From Blumeriella jaapii (Eukaryota > Ascomycota > Leotiomycetes > Helotiales > Drepanopezizaceae), in the NCBI GenBank assembly GCA_009599575.1, contig VWND01000076.1:1240001-1304000 (forward strand): 64,000 nt of DNA. Reading direction: 5' to 3'. The notes below the pieces were generated by a model, which was not told where the DNA came from, searched no databases, and was given only the letters and a program-made list of their open reading frames with translations. Of the stretch, positions 21,805 through 34,100 are shown piece after piece. The first letter of the stretch is position 1. The number at the start of each line of letters is the position of its first letter. The position numbers and the translations under genes are program-made.

Positions 21805-23071
21805 ACGAAGAGAGAGTGAGGTGTTGGACGTGGAGCTGGAAGTGGCGGGTGCTGATCAATCGAGAGCAAGTGAACGAATGACCATGCAAGCAAATGAACT
21901 ATGGAACCACCAAGCACGCAAACGTTAACAACCACGCAGACGGAACAAGCCAGAGACGAGATGGGGGTCAGGCGGCAGGTGTGCAGGTCGTGCGCTCGAT
22001 ACATGCTCTTCTCTGCAAGCGGTGTTCTTGCTGTTTCTGGTGGAGGCTATCGAGCGATGGGCAGGAGAGCAGAAAGGCCAGGAGGGCATCCGAGGCCTGG
22101 AGGTTGGGCTGGATTAGATTCGTGTGAACCGGACTGGACGGGACCGGACCGGGTATCGCGAGTAGGAAGGGAGTAGGAAGGTCTTTTCTTGGAGGGGAAA
22201 GTACTGTGTAGTACTGTACATAAACTAGAGCAGAGGCAGAACAGAGGATGATATCGGCGGCAAACATTGTTGTGCCTGCCCTGTGTATCTGTTCGTTATG
22301 TGAGTAGATGTGAATGTGTTGCTAGCGAGATGGGGTGTGGTTTACCGGTATGGACGGGTTGCGTTGCTTACGTGAGGGGAAGAAAGGCGACTCTGAGGGG
22401 ATGGGAGAGGCATAAGATGGGCTGTGTTGTGATGTGATGTGATGTTGAGCTGTGCAATGACTGGTGGTAGCTGAGCTGGGGGGGGGGGGGGGGGGGGGGG
22501 GGGTCGACCGCTGCTGCTCGTTCGCTGTGTTGGCGGTAAGTAGCTGGGTGGTGATGAGGAGGAGGAAGATCTGAGTAAGATGGAAGGAGACATTAGGAGA
22601 GATAGGTAGACAGGCAGACAGACAAGACTACTTGGCTGAGAGTTTGGATGAGCACTGATATTGGTTTGTGGCGGTAGTGGCATGATGGCAAATTCGATTG
22701 GAAACCGAGGGCTTCACCTGCGAATTGGAGTTGGTCGTCAATGGCGGTTCAGGTAGTCGATCGGTCGACTGAGATCCTTTCCATGGTTGAGGTCATTGGT
22801 CGCAGCTCGAAAAATAGGATAACAGCGATTATTGATCCTTTGTTTCCGGGCCCTATCTCTTACAACCATCGCCGAAATCGCACCCTCGGACTGTCACATG
22901 GCGCACATCCAGTTCGGGGTATTTGTTCAAGAGCCTTGTATTGACGAGAAAGTGCCTTAGCTCCACCCCCATGCTACAACCATTTCCCGCAGCGAATGCC
23001 TCGCAAGAATGACTCGAAAAGGTGATGTCTCCATCCGTTGTTTTGCCGACTCCAAGAACCCAATGCTCCCC
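21805..23071. other. Intergenic, 1.27 kb, repeat-rich
   Basis: No supported gene. It contains GTACTGTGTAGTACTGTAC at 22201-22219, a short GATGT repeat at 22428-22445, a 26-bp poly-G tract at 22478-22503 and a GGA-rich stretch. Confidence 0.55.
22478..22503. repeat. Poly-G tract, 26 bp
   Basis: An uninterrupted run of G on the plus strand between the P450 and rps28 3' ends. Confidence 0.95.
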
Positions 23072-23495
23072 TTATCTCAACCTTCGGGCCTCACGTTCGG
23101 ACTCGAGCAGGCAGAGAATGTCGTCTTCGCGGACTGTAGAAAATATCACGTTAGCCTCAGGTCTGCTCTCCTTTCCCAACATCGTGCTCCCTCCCCATCT
23201 CAATCTGCGATGTGTGGTAGGTGGATGGGTGAAATTGCGAGCGAGAAATGTTCCGGAACACTCGTACCTGGGCCCTTGACGTTGCGGATGATGCTTCGGG
23301 TGGTGTCGTCCATGAACTCGACACGGACTTGGGTAACACCTCCTCGGGAACCTATAACACCAAACCCATCAGCAACCCTTTCGCTCGAACGTCCTTTCTC
23401 CCCAGCATAGCTCCTCTTCCTCATGGTAACGCACCGGTACGGCCCAAGACACGGGTGACCTTCACAAGCTTGACGGGGACCTTGGAGGAATCCAT
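23072..23495 (-). CDS. RPS28: 40S ribosomal protein S28 (eS28)
   Basis: Three exons: 23495-23435, 23351-23268 and 23133-23072. All are in phase, giving 68 residues, the usual eS28 length. Seen in order: [54 protein letters not shown] and REARRLR at the C-terminus. This is an almost invariant small-subunit protein near the mRNA exit channel. It is easily missed because each exon is under 90 nt. Multi-intron structure is typical of fungal ribosomal-protein genes. Confidence 0.96.
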
Positions 23496-23894
23496 AGTTG
23501 CGATCTGCTCTCGAAATCAGTATTCTGTTCTGTTTGTTGTCGGGTCTGGAAATGAAGATCTCTGCCCCAGGAGAACTGACTGTGTGAATGCGCGTGGATT
23601 CGGAGTGGTGTGGTTGTGGTTAGAGGTGCTCGTGACGGAGAGTTCTTGTGGAAATTTCTGAGTGCGTGAAGATTGTGGGGCTCGCTCGGCAAGAGGCCAT
23701 GAATGGTCACGTGGTGAAATGCAACCTGCCAAGGACAACCGGTGAAGTACAGTACATATCAAATTATTGCTATTTTACACAAAATGCAATTTCTATATGC
23801 AGCAAAACCCAGAAAAGCACGCTTCTAATACACCACGACCTTGACTCCGCCAAACTCAACATCTATGACCACAAGCGTACAAATAGCCAAACTT
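23496..23894. other. Intergenic (rps28 promoter)
   Basis: About 400 bp. AAGTACAGTACATA lies at 23745-23758. Otherwise AT-rich, no gene. Confidence 0.5.
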
Positions 23895-24352
23895 CTACAC
23901 CACCCCAGCTGGTCTCTGTGGTTCTGGCATTCTTGGTGGTTCATACGATTTTAGGTCATCGCATTTCGGGTGCTTCCTCTTGAGAGCAATGAGAGCGCAT
24001 TTACCAAACATCGGTTGGCCCTGTGGACCTGAAGCAGGGCATACACATTTGTCTTGTCGGCCTCTACATTTGACCACGCAATAATCCTCATCTGAGCTAA
24101 AGGGGAGGAAGGAAAAAGTCAGCATAGGCAGGCAAGAACCTTGCAGTGGTGGGAGAATACATACTATCTGCATATCATAGAACCTCTCGCGCATACTATT
24201 TTATGTTCCTCCTTGTATGTCGTGATCTTTTGGTGCACTTTTTTCATGACTTTTGCGTGAATGGGAAGCTTCTTATCCTCAGGACCCTGCTGAGGATTGG
24301 CGAATACTGTGAGGGCGAGGGCTGCCACGGCGAGGATAGATGAGATTTGCAT
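23895..24352 (-). CDS. Small secreted cysteine-rich protein
   Basis: Exons 24352-24165 and 24096-23895 (68-nt intron, donor GTATGT), giving 129 residues. Seen: a classic signal peptide (MQISSILAVAALALTVFA, cleavage likely near residues 18-20), then a Lys-rich helix-like stretch and eight cysteines in the mature part (VCAR, MICR, YCVVKC, KCVC, GKCAL, PKCDD), with a Pro-rich C-terminal tail. Eight Cys allow up to four disulphides. I do not recognise the family. The size, signal peptide and Cys content fit the broad class of fungal small secreted proteins, some of which are effectors or antimicrobial, but nothing here proves either. Confidence 0.75.
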
Positions 24353-25273
24353 GGTTACTGTTTTTGCTGATCGTTTGAAGTCTGAACGGGGTAGGAGTAG
24401 TAGGAGGTAGTTGCTGTTGCGCCGTGGTAGTCTGCGTTGTGGTGAGTTGTTTTGCTGATGATATTCGCTACAAACTGGAGGATGCCGTCCGCCTTTATAC
24501 ACAAGACCGATAAGAGAGAACGATCGTGTAGAAATCCTTGGTTCTGGCGTCTCCGTCACGCCGGTACCCAAAAACTGCGAGAATTTCTAAATTTAGAGAG
24601 ACCTGTTTGTAGAATAGGTAGGTAGTAGGATTCCTCCGGCTACCTATAGAGATGGTAGCCTCTCCCCTCAGGCCCGGGCCATCATTACCCTGGTATCTAT
24701 CTATATTGCTGTACTTGAGCAGCCAAAGAGACTTCAACCTTGCACAGTCGTGCTTTTCTGGAGCTACTCATAGTTCATCTGGACAAAAGCAGTATCTGGT
24801 TATTTCACAATCAATAACATGACAATTATTGTCAAAGATTATTTTGGCAATACATACAGTACTAAGTATATATCAAAGGTCTCAAAATAAACAAGGTTAG
24901 CGCATGGTGCTGCGAAAATACGTCCTAATCCATGCTAGCGGGTTAGGCGATTGCCGAATGCGATTAATAAGTAGCTCGTGCAGAATTCCGGGGCTCAAAC
25001 GTGTTGAACGTGGGGCACCATTCGACGAACCAAACTACAACCACAACTTTCTCAATCCTCCCTCAATCCCACCCGATTGCAAAAGGCTCATCTCCGGCCT
25101 ATCCGGCCGCCGATTCGATACCACCTGTGAGCAGTAGTCGATCCCTGTCTGTACCATTTTCCTGCCGCAGAAACTTTGCTGCGCTGTGCGGCCGACGCAA
25201 AGTATCTTGCCCCGCGATCGGCCAGCCTGATGGTGAACAGAAAGGCGCCCTTCCCCCCAAGAGATTGTACGCA
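24353..25273. other. Intergenic, divergent promoters of secreted protein and HIS1
   Basis: About 920 bp. TACAGTACTAAG lies at about 24856. A short AT-rich segment lies around 24780-24900. No gene seen. Confidence 0.5.
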
Positions 25274-26499
25274 ATGGATCTTGTCAACCAGTAAGATTAT
25301 ATCAAGATGCCTGATTTCGCAGAATTCGAGCGCCAGGAGACCTTTGCTAACAATCCCGAAAGCCTAGAAGGCAGATTACTGTTTGCGGTTCCCAAGAGTG
25401 GGTTGACCCGTGGAACTTCTCTTTGAATGTGAACTGTTTCTGACGTTGTGATCTAGAGGGCAGACTGCTACAGGCAGCACTCGATCTACTCGAAGGTGCG
25501 GATATCCAGTTTCGGCGAGAGTCGCGGCTCGACATTGCTCTTGTCAAGAACCTCCCCATTGCCCTGGTCTTCCTTCCCGCCGCAGACATCCCCACCTTCG
25601 TTGGAGAAGGTCGAGTCAGTCTTGGTATACCGGCCGCGACACCGTTGCCGAGCATGAAGCTGGTGTACAGCGTTCGAGGAGAGAGCGAGCAGAATCCGGC
25701 ATTACGACACCAATCGAACACGATGGCCAATTCGGCTGTGAGGAAGTGATGGATTTGGGCTTTGGATCGTGCAAATTACAGGTCCAGGTACCCGAGAAGG
25801 GCGAGTATATCAAGCCATCGGATCTGATCGGGAAGAATATTGGAACCAGCTTTGTTCACTTGGCCGAGGATTATTTCTCAGCGTTGGAGGCTGACGCGTC
25901 TATTGGAAATACCAACGGTGATAAGCCTCGAAAGCTGAAGACGAAAATCATCGAATTGAGTGGAAGTGTCGAGGCGGCTTGTGCGCTTGGTGTTGCGGAC
26001 GGGATCGTAGATCTAGTTGGTGAGTTATGTATTATGTCCTTAGCTATACGACCTAGAGCTGACGATATCAAGAATCTGGAGAAACCATGAAGGCTGCAGG
26101 GCTAAAGGCAATTGACACTGTCGTGTCGAGTAGAGCTATTCTCGTCCGCTCCAAGAACCCATCAAACCCACAATTAGTCGACTTGATTGCCTCTAGAATT
26201 TATGGTGTCATCAGTACGTTGCCTCTCCATGATCCTACAGCCACCATTAACATCTCATAGCTGCCCAAAAACACGTACTATGCCAATACAACGTCCACCG
26301 CACAAACTTGGAGGCCGCTTCCAAAATCACCCCCGGCAAGCGTGCACCCACTATCAATGCCCTGGAGGAAGAAGGCTGGGTGGCGGTCAGCTCGATGGTC
26401 GAGAAGAAGAAGATTGCGACAGTCATGGATGAGCTGACTGAGGTCGGAGCTGTGGATATCCTGGTTCTGAACATCGCGAATACGAGAACGGGCCTGTAG
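25274..26499 (+). CDS. HIS1: ATP phosphoribosyltransferase (histidine biosynthesis step 1); one-base frame break
   Basis: Five exons: 25274-25290, 25363-25397, 25457-26019, 26073-26213 and 26261-26499. They give 331 residues once one base is added. Seen: MDLVNHLEGRLLFAVPKKGRL across the first three exons, DIQFRRESRLDIALVKNLPIALVFLPAADIPTFV, the PRPP-side GRDTVAEHEAGV, CEEVMDLGFGSCKLQVQVP, AACALGVADGIVDLVESGETMKAAGL and a C-terminal regulatory domain ending AVDILVLNIANTRTGL. It condenses ATP with PRPP and is feedback-inhibited by histidine in fungi. The frame breaks at 25629/25630. An extra A turns GGT ATA CCG into GGT ATA ACC GG and restores GITGRD. Confidence 0.94.
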
Positions 26500-27331
26500 G
26501 GAAATTTCTATGCCCATTGGATCCTGGTTTTCCTGGATCAAGTATTGGATGTCCGTTTCCCTAGCCCATCACCTTACTTAGAGGTGTAACGTTCGCGTCA
26601 GCCAAGCAACATCCCGATGAGGTAGGGTCGTGTATCAAACGATCAACCGGGGACTCAAGAATACTACATGTTACTTCTAGTTGACAGTAAATAGTATGTT
26701 GCGGCTCGTGCAGCTCTCAAAGTCCACTAATTGTCCTACTTCAAGTGGAATTTTGTTACTACCAGAAGTACTCGTATCTTCTCAGACGGTCTCAGGTTAC
26801 GTCCTGCTGCTACGCCGCCCTATACAACCCCAACATCGTGGACTTACGAGTCTGAAAATCACAAGCCAGTGCCACGCGTGCTTATTCCCCAGGCGTCGCC
26901 CAGAGACACGGGTCAATAATTGGTAAGCTGAGCTGTCATGCTCACGCGAATATGTCGTGTGGCTTTGCCCCCGGTGCAAGCCAATATTTTTCAGCTGTCA
27001 CTACCTTCTTAGTCAATTTTTATGTGTGCGAGGGCTGAACTGAAATCGAGCAATGATCGGCGGGAATTGCGCCTGTGTGTTGAATTTAGACGAATCATTT
27101 GTCAAACATAGGGTAAGGCTTCTGAATGTCTTGATGTTAGTGGTGGTGCTTACAAGATTAGACGATTGTGATACTTTGTTCTTGTTGGCATACGAGCCAA
27201 CCCACCGTATAAGGACTGACTGTTTGCATTTGCATTGACGTCTTCTCTTACACACTTTTCTTTCTTCCCAGCTTCAAGCTATCGTATAATAGTCCAATAC
27301 TTCCGAGTGCTCCAAGACTCTCTCGGTCAAG
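26500..27331. other. Intergenic
   Basis: About 830 bp, AT-rich, with only short chance open frames. No signal recognised. Confidence 0.5.
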
Positions 27332-29133
27332 ATGAAGATCACGTACCTCGTCCCAGCGGTAGTCTCTGCTCTGGTTAGCACAGCTATTGCAGCATCTTCT
27401 GCCTCCCCGGTTTGCATCGTTGGCGCCGGCCCTGCTGGTTTGATCGCTGCGAAGAGACTCGAGGATAAGGGGAGGAGCGTCGTGGTGTTTGAGAAACAGG
27501 GCAGCGTGGGCGGTAAGTGCCAGGCCGTATACGACCAGTGAGTTCTTTTCCGCTCCCGAGGATTGATGATCAAATTTGAGAGGGAGTTTTGAGAGACTAG
27601 TAAGAAGGGAGACTGATACTGTTTCGAATCGTATAGAGATGGTGCCGCGTTCCACCCGTTGGGCGCCTTGTTGTTCTCGAATGCGAGTTACCCCGAGGCA
27701 TTGAAGGTTCTTGATGTCGCGGGTGTGCGGGCTGTGCCGCTTGAGAATAGGCAACGCGTATGTACAAAAATACTCGGCTGGCTTGAGGGTGCGCTTTCTT
27801 TTGCTCTGCCAGCAGCAGGCTCAGAACTCGTGGGAAATGAAAGTGCTGACTTTGCATGACGAAGTGGGTGTACAACATCAGCACTGGCGTCACCGTTCAA
27901 TCACCTCCTGTCTCCGCTGCCTTTGCAGCCTTGGTTGGCGAGGAGTTCCAACGCTATACTGCGTATTGGACCACCATCTTTGCTCCATACAGTGTTATTG
28001 GGTATAGGGTAAGTTATAGTCCCAGATCCCGCTTTGAGCGTATGTACTGACAAGGCGAGAATGGCGTCCCTGCCGAGCTCACAGTCACCACGGCCGAATG
28101 GCTAGCAACCAACAACTACCAAGCGCTTCCAGTTTTGTTTGTTCAAGCTATGATAGCCTTCGGATACGGCGACTTGAGAGAGATTCCAATCGTAAGCTTC
28201 CCTCCTCACACCTCCTTTCGTACATGCTAACTCTTACGTCTTAGCTTTATATGCTGCAATACCTGACCCCGGACGTTCTTGGATATTTCGCCCAGATTCA
28301 TGACGTTTACCTCATAGACTTCCATAAAGTCTTCGTCAACTACGCCGCGAAAGCCATAAAAGGCCCCATCCACCTTTCCACAAAAATCACCAATATCAGT
28401 ACACATCCCTTCCGTTGCTCATGACCTCCTCGCCCCCCTATCTCATGTCATACGTGCTAACAAGCAACGCCTCATAGACCGCGACGGACCCTTCCCCATT
28501 ATAACCTACCTCAAGCCCGGCCCCATCCCCGGCCTTCTCATCCCCAGTGTTCAAATATGCTCCTCCCTAATCCTTGCCTTCCCGCCCACCCTCTCTGCCC
28601 TCCGGGCCGCCAAATTAAATCTCACCCCCGCCGAAAGCGAAGTCTTCGCGCCCATCCAGCTCGTCTCCTACTTCTCCAGCGCCGTACATCTGCAAACGCC
28701 GCGTGACATTACCTTCGCCGCTCTCAACCCGGCGCCCGCCATCCCCGTCACGCCGACCGGCGCCCCGATCTCGTTCCTGCAGTTCTTCGCCAGCTCGGAC
28801 ATCGCGACCGCGTGGTCCTGGGGCACCAACTGCACGACGCTGGCCGAGGCGCGCCGCTTGCTCAAGGAGACGCTGTCGCGGGTCAACCGGAACCCGCGGG
28901 ATCCGCTGTCCGTTGCGCGGGCCGTGACGGATGCCGATATCGTGGGCCTGCAGGAGAACGAGTACTTCCCGCACTTTGGGCCGCGGGAGTTGAGGGCTGG
29001 GTGGTATGAGAAGTTTGAGAGGCTGCAGGGGCGGGGAGGCCGGAAGACGTTCTTCGCGAGTGGCTTGAATGGGTTCGAGACGGTGGAGTTTGCGCTCCGG
29101 GCGGGCATTGATGTTGTGGATAGTTATTTTTAG
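27332..29133 (+). CDS. Secreted/ER-entering FAD-dependent amine-oxidase-like oxidoreductase
   Basis: Six exons: 27332-27537, 27637-27757, 27865-28008, 28060-28191, 28245-28398 and 28478-29133. All are in phase, giving 470 residues. Seen: a signal peptide (MKITYLVPAVVSALVSTAIA), immediately the Rossmann FAD motif VCIVGAGPAGLIAAKRLEDKG, then VVFEKQGSVGGKCQ as in the flavin amine oxidase/protoporphyrinogen oxidase superfamily. The rest resembles fungal FAD oxidoreductases of the beta-cyclopiazonate-dehydrogenase type by general architecture, a low-specificity assignment. The C-terminus lacks an obvious second FAD motif, ending ...FFASGLNGFETVEFALRAGIDVVD. The neighbours give no pathway clue. Confidence 0.87.
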
Positions 29134-29675
29134 GGTTTGCATTGTGAAGGGGGGGGGGGGGGGTTGTTTACTTTCTGAAGAAAGGGATGGTTCTTCGCTA
29201 ATTTTTGGCGAGCGAGCTTGGATAGGGGATTGGTACTGTAGGTACAGTATACTGCATAGTACTGACTGTACGGTAAACAATGCTGATCAACATAGCCTAC
29301 CTCCCGTAGTACAGTACTGTACATATAGTACATGTTGATGAATGCTTCTTGATTGGTCTGTTCGTATGTTCGGATAATGGCTGAACACTGTACGAAACGG
29401 GGTCCGAACTTTACGAGAAAGGCGTACGTAACCTGTCTGGCTCGACCAAAAGGTTCGTCGCTCAGCCATGTAATGACGTGGGCTTGGCGGCGGAGAACGG
29501 GATCAGGCTTGCGCTGATGGCATGGATCAGAATATAAGAACACACGCAACACAAAGGGCAATTCTTCCAAGAGCCTCCCTTCTCTCAATGTGAACAACAG
29601 AGCTGCTCAATCCTTCGAGGCTCGCCATTCGTGTTCCACGCACCGGGCGTCGCAGCAAATTCGAAGGGTTCCGCA
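29134..29675. other. Intergenic with poly-G and palindromes
   Basis: A 15-bp poly-G at 29149-29163, GGTACAGTATACTGCATAGTACTG at 29238-29262 and TAGTACAGTACTGTACATA at 29305-29325. No gene. Confidence 0.55.
29149..29163. repeat. Poly-G tract, 15 bp
   Basis: Uninterrupted G run 15 bp after the FAD oxidoreductase stop codon. Confidence 0.95.
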
Positions 29676-30228
29676 ATGGCATCTCCCGCCCCCCGCTCCC
29701 CTCCACCCGTTTTGGAGGCGCCGCCTAGAGAGAGCGCTTTTAGCAGAGTACGTCGTCCCCAGATACGAAGCGTCAAGTGAGCGAAAGCTAATCAGCAGGA
29801 AAAAACAGCTCCTCATCGCGCCCCTCACCTTCCTCTCCTTCCTCCTCTCCCTCGCCCTCATCGACTCGCGCAACCACTCCCTGCGCACCCACGTGCACAA
29901 ACCCCCGCGGGCGCCGCCGTCGACGCTGCTCGGCCGCGCGCACGATGTCGTACACGCGCTGCTGTTTCGACAGCTGGATGCCGCGAAGGGGCCGTATGAG
30001 GTCGTGGGGTCGTCGCCGGGGGCGGGCAGGGGGATGGGAAAGCAGGAGCCGTGGCATTGGCATACGAAACAGAAGAAGCTGATGCGCGCGGAGTTGGAGG
30101 ACGCCTTTAAGCTTAGGAAGTGGGTCGTGGTTTGTGTGCTGATGGGGCTTGCGGTCGGTGTTGCTGGGGTAGTGGTGGTGGGGGGGTGGGTCGGGGGGGT
30201 GTTGGGGGGTTTGATGAGGAGAATCTAG
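29676..30228 (+). CDS. Small two-transmembrane-segment protein, unrecognised
   Basis: The best model joins 29676-29747 (MASPAPRSPPPVLEAPPRES) to 29788-30228 through a 40-nt GT-AG intron (donor GTACGT), in phase, giving 170 residues. An intronless alternative starts further upstream in the frame of exon 2. Seen: a Pro-rich N-terminus, a first hydrophobic segment LLIAPLTFLSFLLSLAL, a polar loop with HWHTKQKKLMRAELEDAFKLRKW, and a second segment VVVCVLMGLAVGVAGVVVVGGW with a short basic tail. It is an integral membrane protein of unknown function. The intron is shorter than any other in the window, so the start is uncertain. Confidence 0.55.
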
Positions 30229-31113
30229 AGGAGATAGGAGAGGAGAAATCTAGAGGAGAGAGAGGGGAGAGGGGAGAGGAGAGAGGGGAGAGGAGAGAGG
30301 GAGAGGGAGAGAGAGAGGAAAGGAGGATTTTGGGAGGGGGTGTGATGGCGTTTGAGTTGGGAATAATGTCTGTCGATGGGCTGAAATGGGAATCTGGATG
30401 GAGATGGAGTATGAAGGGGGTTGTGTGCATTTGACATCTTGGTCTTCTGTGGAGCAAGGAGACAGGGGCACTGGAGTTTGGGACATTTCAGGTGTTACTG
30501 AAAAGCCGTGGGTGCTGATGATATGTAGTGATCTACATACATCGATGGAAGCTGGTCGCTTTGGCTTCCATCGGACCGGAAGCGTCCAAAGAAGGTTCTA
30601 TGGAAATACAATGCTATGATAGAAGAAAGCCTTTTGATATCTTCAGAGAAATGATATGTTTCCTGGTGAATCGAGCGGCTAGTATCCCAGGGCTCTTGCA
30701 CCACCGTCACGGAAGAACCTACTGGTATCTACAGTACCTGTGAACGGCTTCGCTTCAATAGGAAGGTTGGGGATCGAGAAGCAAATCAAAACGAACATTT
30801 TTTGCACTCTTCGAATGGCCTTCTGCGTACGCCCCTCAAAATTTGAGCCTGTTGACCAACCAGCCTTACCCTTTTTATTCATTCTCCCAAGAGCTGAGCT
30901 TCTTTGGCTGCCAAGCCGAAGCGTTAATTAAATCGCGGCTCGTCGCGTCCCTGAGAAAAAAAAAGGAAGCTCAACTGCTTAAATCCACTTTACGCGACCT
31001 CTGCACCCCGAGCGCCGGTGGCTCCCCCAACACCTTCGCAATCACCTCCCTCGTAACCTCGAGAGCCTACACACGGCTTGCTTGTGCTCTATTCAAAGCT
31101 CAACAGTAGCAAC
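30229..31113. other. Intergenic, purine-rich 5' end
   Basis: Begins with a GAGAGG-type polypurine tract (30232-30327) immediately after the stop codon. The rest is unremarkable and holds no gene. Confidence 0.5.
30232..30327. repeat. GAGAGGGGA polypurine microsatellite
   Basis: About 95 bp of AGGAGAGAG and GGGGAGA units with almost no pyrimidine on the plus strand. Confidence 0.85.
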
Positions 31114-34100
31114 ATGGCTTTTCCAATGGCCCCCCCAGGGCCCGCGGGCTACTCGCTCAGAGTCCAGCTCTTTCCACCGAACGCGCACGAGTTGACCGAC
31201 AAGCCAATTCGCAGTTTTCGCGTCGTTGCGTCTCCAGACTTTACGGTCGAGGAGTTCTGCGCAGAAGCTTCGAGGATCCATCACATCAACTATGGAACGT
31301 ACGTAGCTTGCTCCCATCGACTGCACCCACTCACTCTCCTATCTATGCGCCGTTGCTAACAGGTCGCAGACCGCTCACCCTCAAGAAGGTCCAGGATGAT
31401 CTGCAATTCGACGTCACCCAGAGCGAGATCTTGGGCAACCTCTTCACCTCCATGTCTACTGTTCGATTCATACAAGCTTCTACAATCCCGGGCGCTCGCG
31501 ACTCCGTTTCCCCCTCTTCCGCCCTGCGGTTTGACCACTCGGCCAGTCGCAAACGTGAACGAGATGGGGTTGCGAAGGCGAACAAGTCGACGTCAGGAAG
31601 CTCGTGGGTACCCAGCAAGCGCCAGAGGATGGCAGACCCTGACGAGCCTCTGCCATCCCAGGAGGACGAAGAGGTCGTGCATGATAACTCGAGCACGAAT
31701 GGTCACATACCCGACGCCAATTTCGTCCCCAACTCCCAAGAGAGTGTTATACTGGGAAACCCGGACGAACCTGCCAATGGCCTGCGAAATGTAAGAATCA
31801 TTTCACGCCCCAAGACGGTGAAGGAGATTCGTGAAACCCCTGGGCCGTCTCCACATCCTACAATGCTTTCACCATATCACGAGAACGGAACTGATCTTCG
31901 TGACCGGCAGTCGGAAAATCAGGACCTAAATCACAATGCGGCGAATACATCTCACGCAAATGGCTCGAGTCCGCGGGCACAAGCTCCGAATTCGAGAGCG
32001 AAGAGTGCAAGTTACCACTTACAGAGATCCACGAATCGCGGAGAATCGGTGTCGACTGCAGTTACAAGTCCAGTGTCGGTTGATCAGCGTCCCATTCAAA
32101 ATGGTTTCTCACCTACCACGCATGGCAGACTGCCCAGAAACAATGGAGGGCCAAGTCGGCAAAGCACGAGTTCAGCATTTACGATGTGATTACGACGGAT
32201 GACGAAGACAACGCACTTTCGAGTACCAGGCTCCCTGCATTGAAGGTCCGCAATAGCCCTAACTCTGGTCTACCGGGTATGGCATGGGCAAAGAACAAGT
32301 TCAGCACCCCGCCCAACGGAAGCCGACGCACGTCCGTACCTCGTGAACAGACGACACCTGGAGAACTCCCGATGACGCCTAACAGCAAGCAGAGAGTAGA
32401 ACGACAGAGGCAGCAAGCCGATGAGACTAGAAGGGCCCGACTTGCTGCAGCAGAGGCAGCCGAGCTCCGGAAACGGGAGGCCGACGAAGCTAGACAAGCG
32501 GAGGAGAGGCGCAAGGCAGAGGAGGAGAGAGCGAAGCGGGAAAAGCAGGAACAGATTGAAATTGAGAGGTCTCAACGAGCAGAGACGGAACGAAAGACTG
32601 CCGCTGCCAAAGCTGCTCAGTTGAAAAAGGAGCAAGAAGCTCGAGAGAAGGAGGAAGCTAGGGAGGATGAGAGGCGTCACGAGCAAGCTCGGATCGCGAA
32701 AGAGAAGCTAGATGCAGCAAAACGAGCTGAGGAGCGTTTGACTCAAGAGAAAGCCGCAGCTGATGAAGCAAAGAGACTGCAAGAAGAGGAGTCTGCTGCG
32801 CCGAAGGGAAAGACAATTCTTCCGCCCTCCAGAGCAACTTCGGCGTCTGCGTCGAAGGTCCAGTCGTCAACACCATTCATTCCAAGAGGTAGAAAATCTG
32901 CCCTGAGGTTTTCAACATCTTCTCAAGCTTTGTTAAGAAGCTCTTCGCCTGCTAGCGCTAGGGAATCAGCGGACGAGTCTTTCAACGGAGTCGAGGCTCC
33001 TAGACCGAAGTCACTAAACCGTCGAGTATCATGGGATGATGAGCAGGGCAAGACGCTTGTTATGTCATCAACTCGAATCCTTCCTCCTTCAAAAACCTCG
33101 ACCCCTAACACGAATCTGAAAACTGCACTAGCTTCAAAAGCACAACCCAAGGCCAACAACCCACCATCAAGTGCGACCCTGAAGAACTCTACTACAGCTC
33201 TAAAGGCCGCAGAATCGTCGAGCATCACACCCAAGTCTTCACAAGTTACACCGAGTAAGATTCTGCAATGAGCTTGCGATGACTCTCTGCTAATTCAAAA
33301 CACAGTTCCCCTACCAGCAAGACGTTTTACCCCCGTCCCACCTCCTCGCACCGTGCCGAGTTCTAGACGTAACGTTGCGGCGACTGCGCAGAAGACGACG
33401 ACTACGACCCCACAGAAACCTACTCCTCCTGAACCCGCGAAGAAGACTACTCCGGTGGTCGAAGTCCCAAGTAGAAAAAGCGCTACCCCGGCACCTCAGT
33501 CGAACAGCAGGATATCATTTTCACCGAATTTGGCAAGAAATAGCGCTACTCCGGCCCGTGAAACGCCCAACAACATTTCTCCTCCAGCTGTAGTTGCTTC
33601 GAGAAAGAGCGCGACTCCTGTTCCTATGGCCAGTGGTATGTTCTCTTACATTGCACTAAGAACGCTATCTTGTTGACAGTCTTCTAGCAAAATCCAAGTC
33701 CGTCGAACCCGAGCGTAAACAGCCTTCTGAGTCAAGTGACTCTTCTAGAGACTCGGAAGAAGACATCCCAAACCGACGAAGCCCTCTGAAACAACCACCT
33801 AAGCCGGCGTCTAATGCTAGCGACTCTTCAGACGACTCGGAAGAGGATATCCCAAATAGACGAAATACTCTGAAACAGCCACCTAAGCCGGTGTCTGAGG
33901 CTGCTGACTCTTCTGACGACTCCGAGGAAGACATACCAGCTCAACGAAGCTCTCAGAATCAATTATCTGGACGGCGTGGAACTAAAAAGGCACGACAAGT
34001 CCGAAAGGCGTCGCCCAACCAGGATGCATCCTCTTCCGACGAAGATGTCGACAAGGAAAAGGGACCTGATGAAGATGAGACCCAAAGCCACGATTCTCGG

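Noticed and set aside
25011..25060. Second tRNA-like stretch upstream of HIS1
   Set aside because: It lacks acceptor-stem pairing and box A/B spacing.
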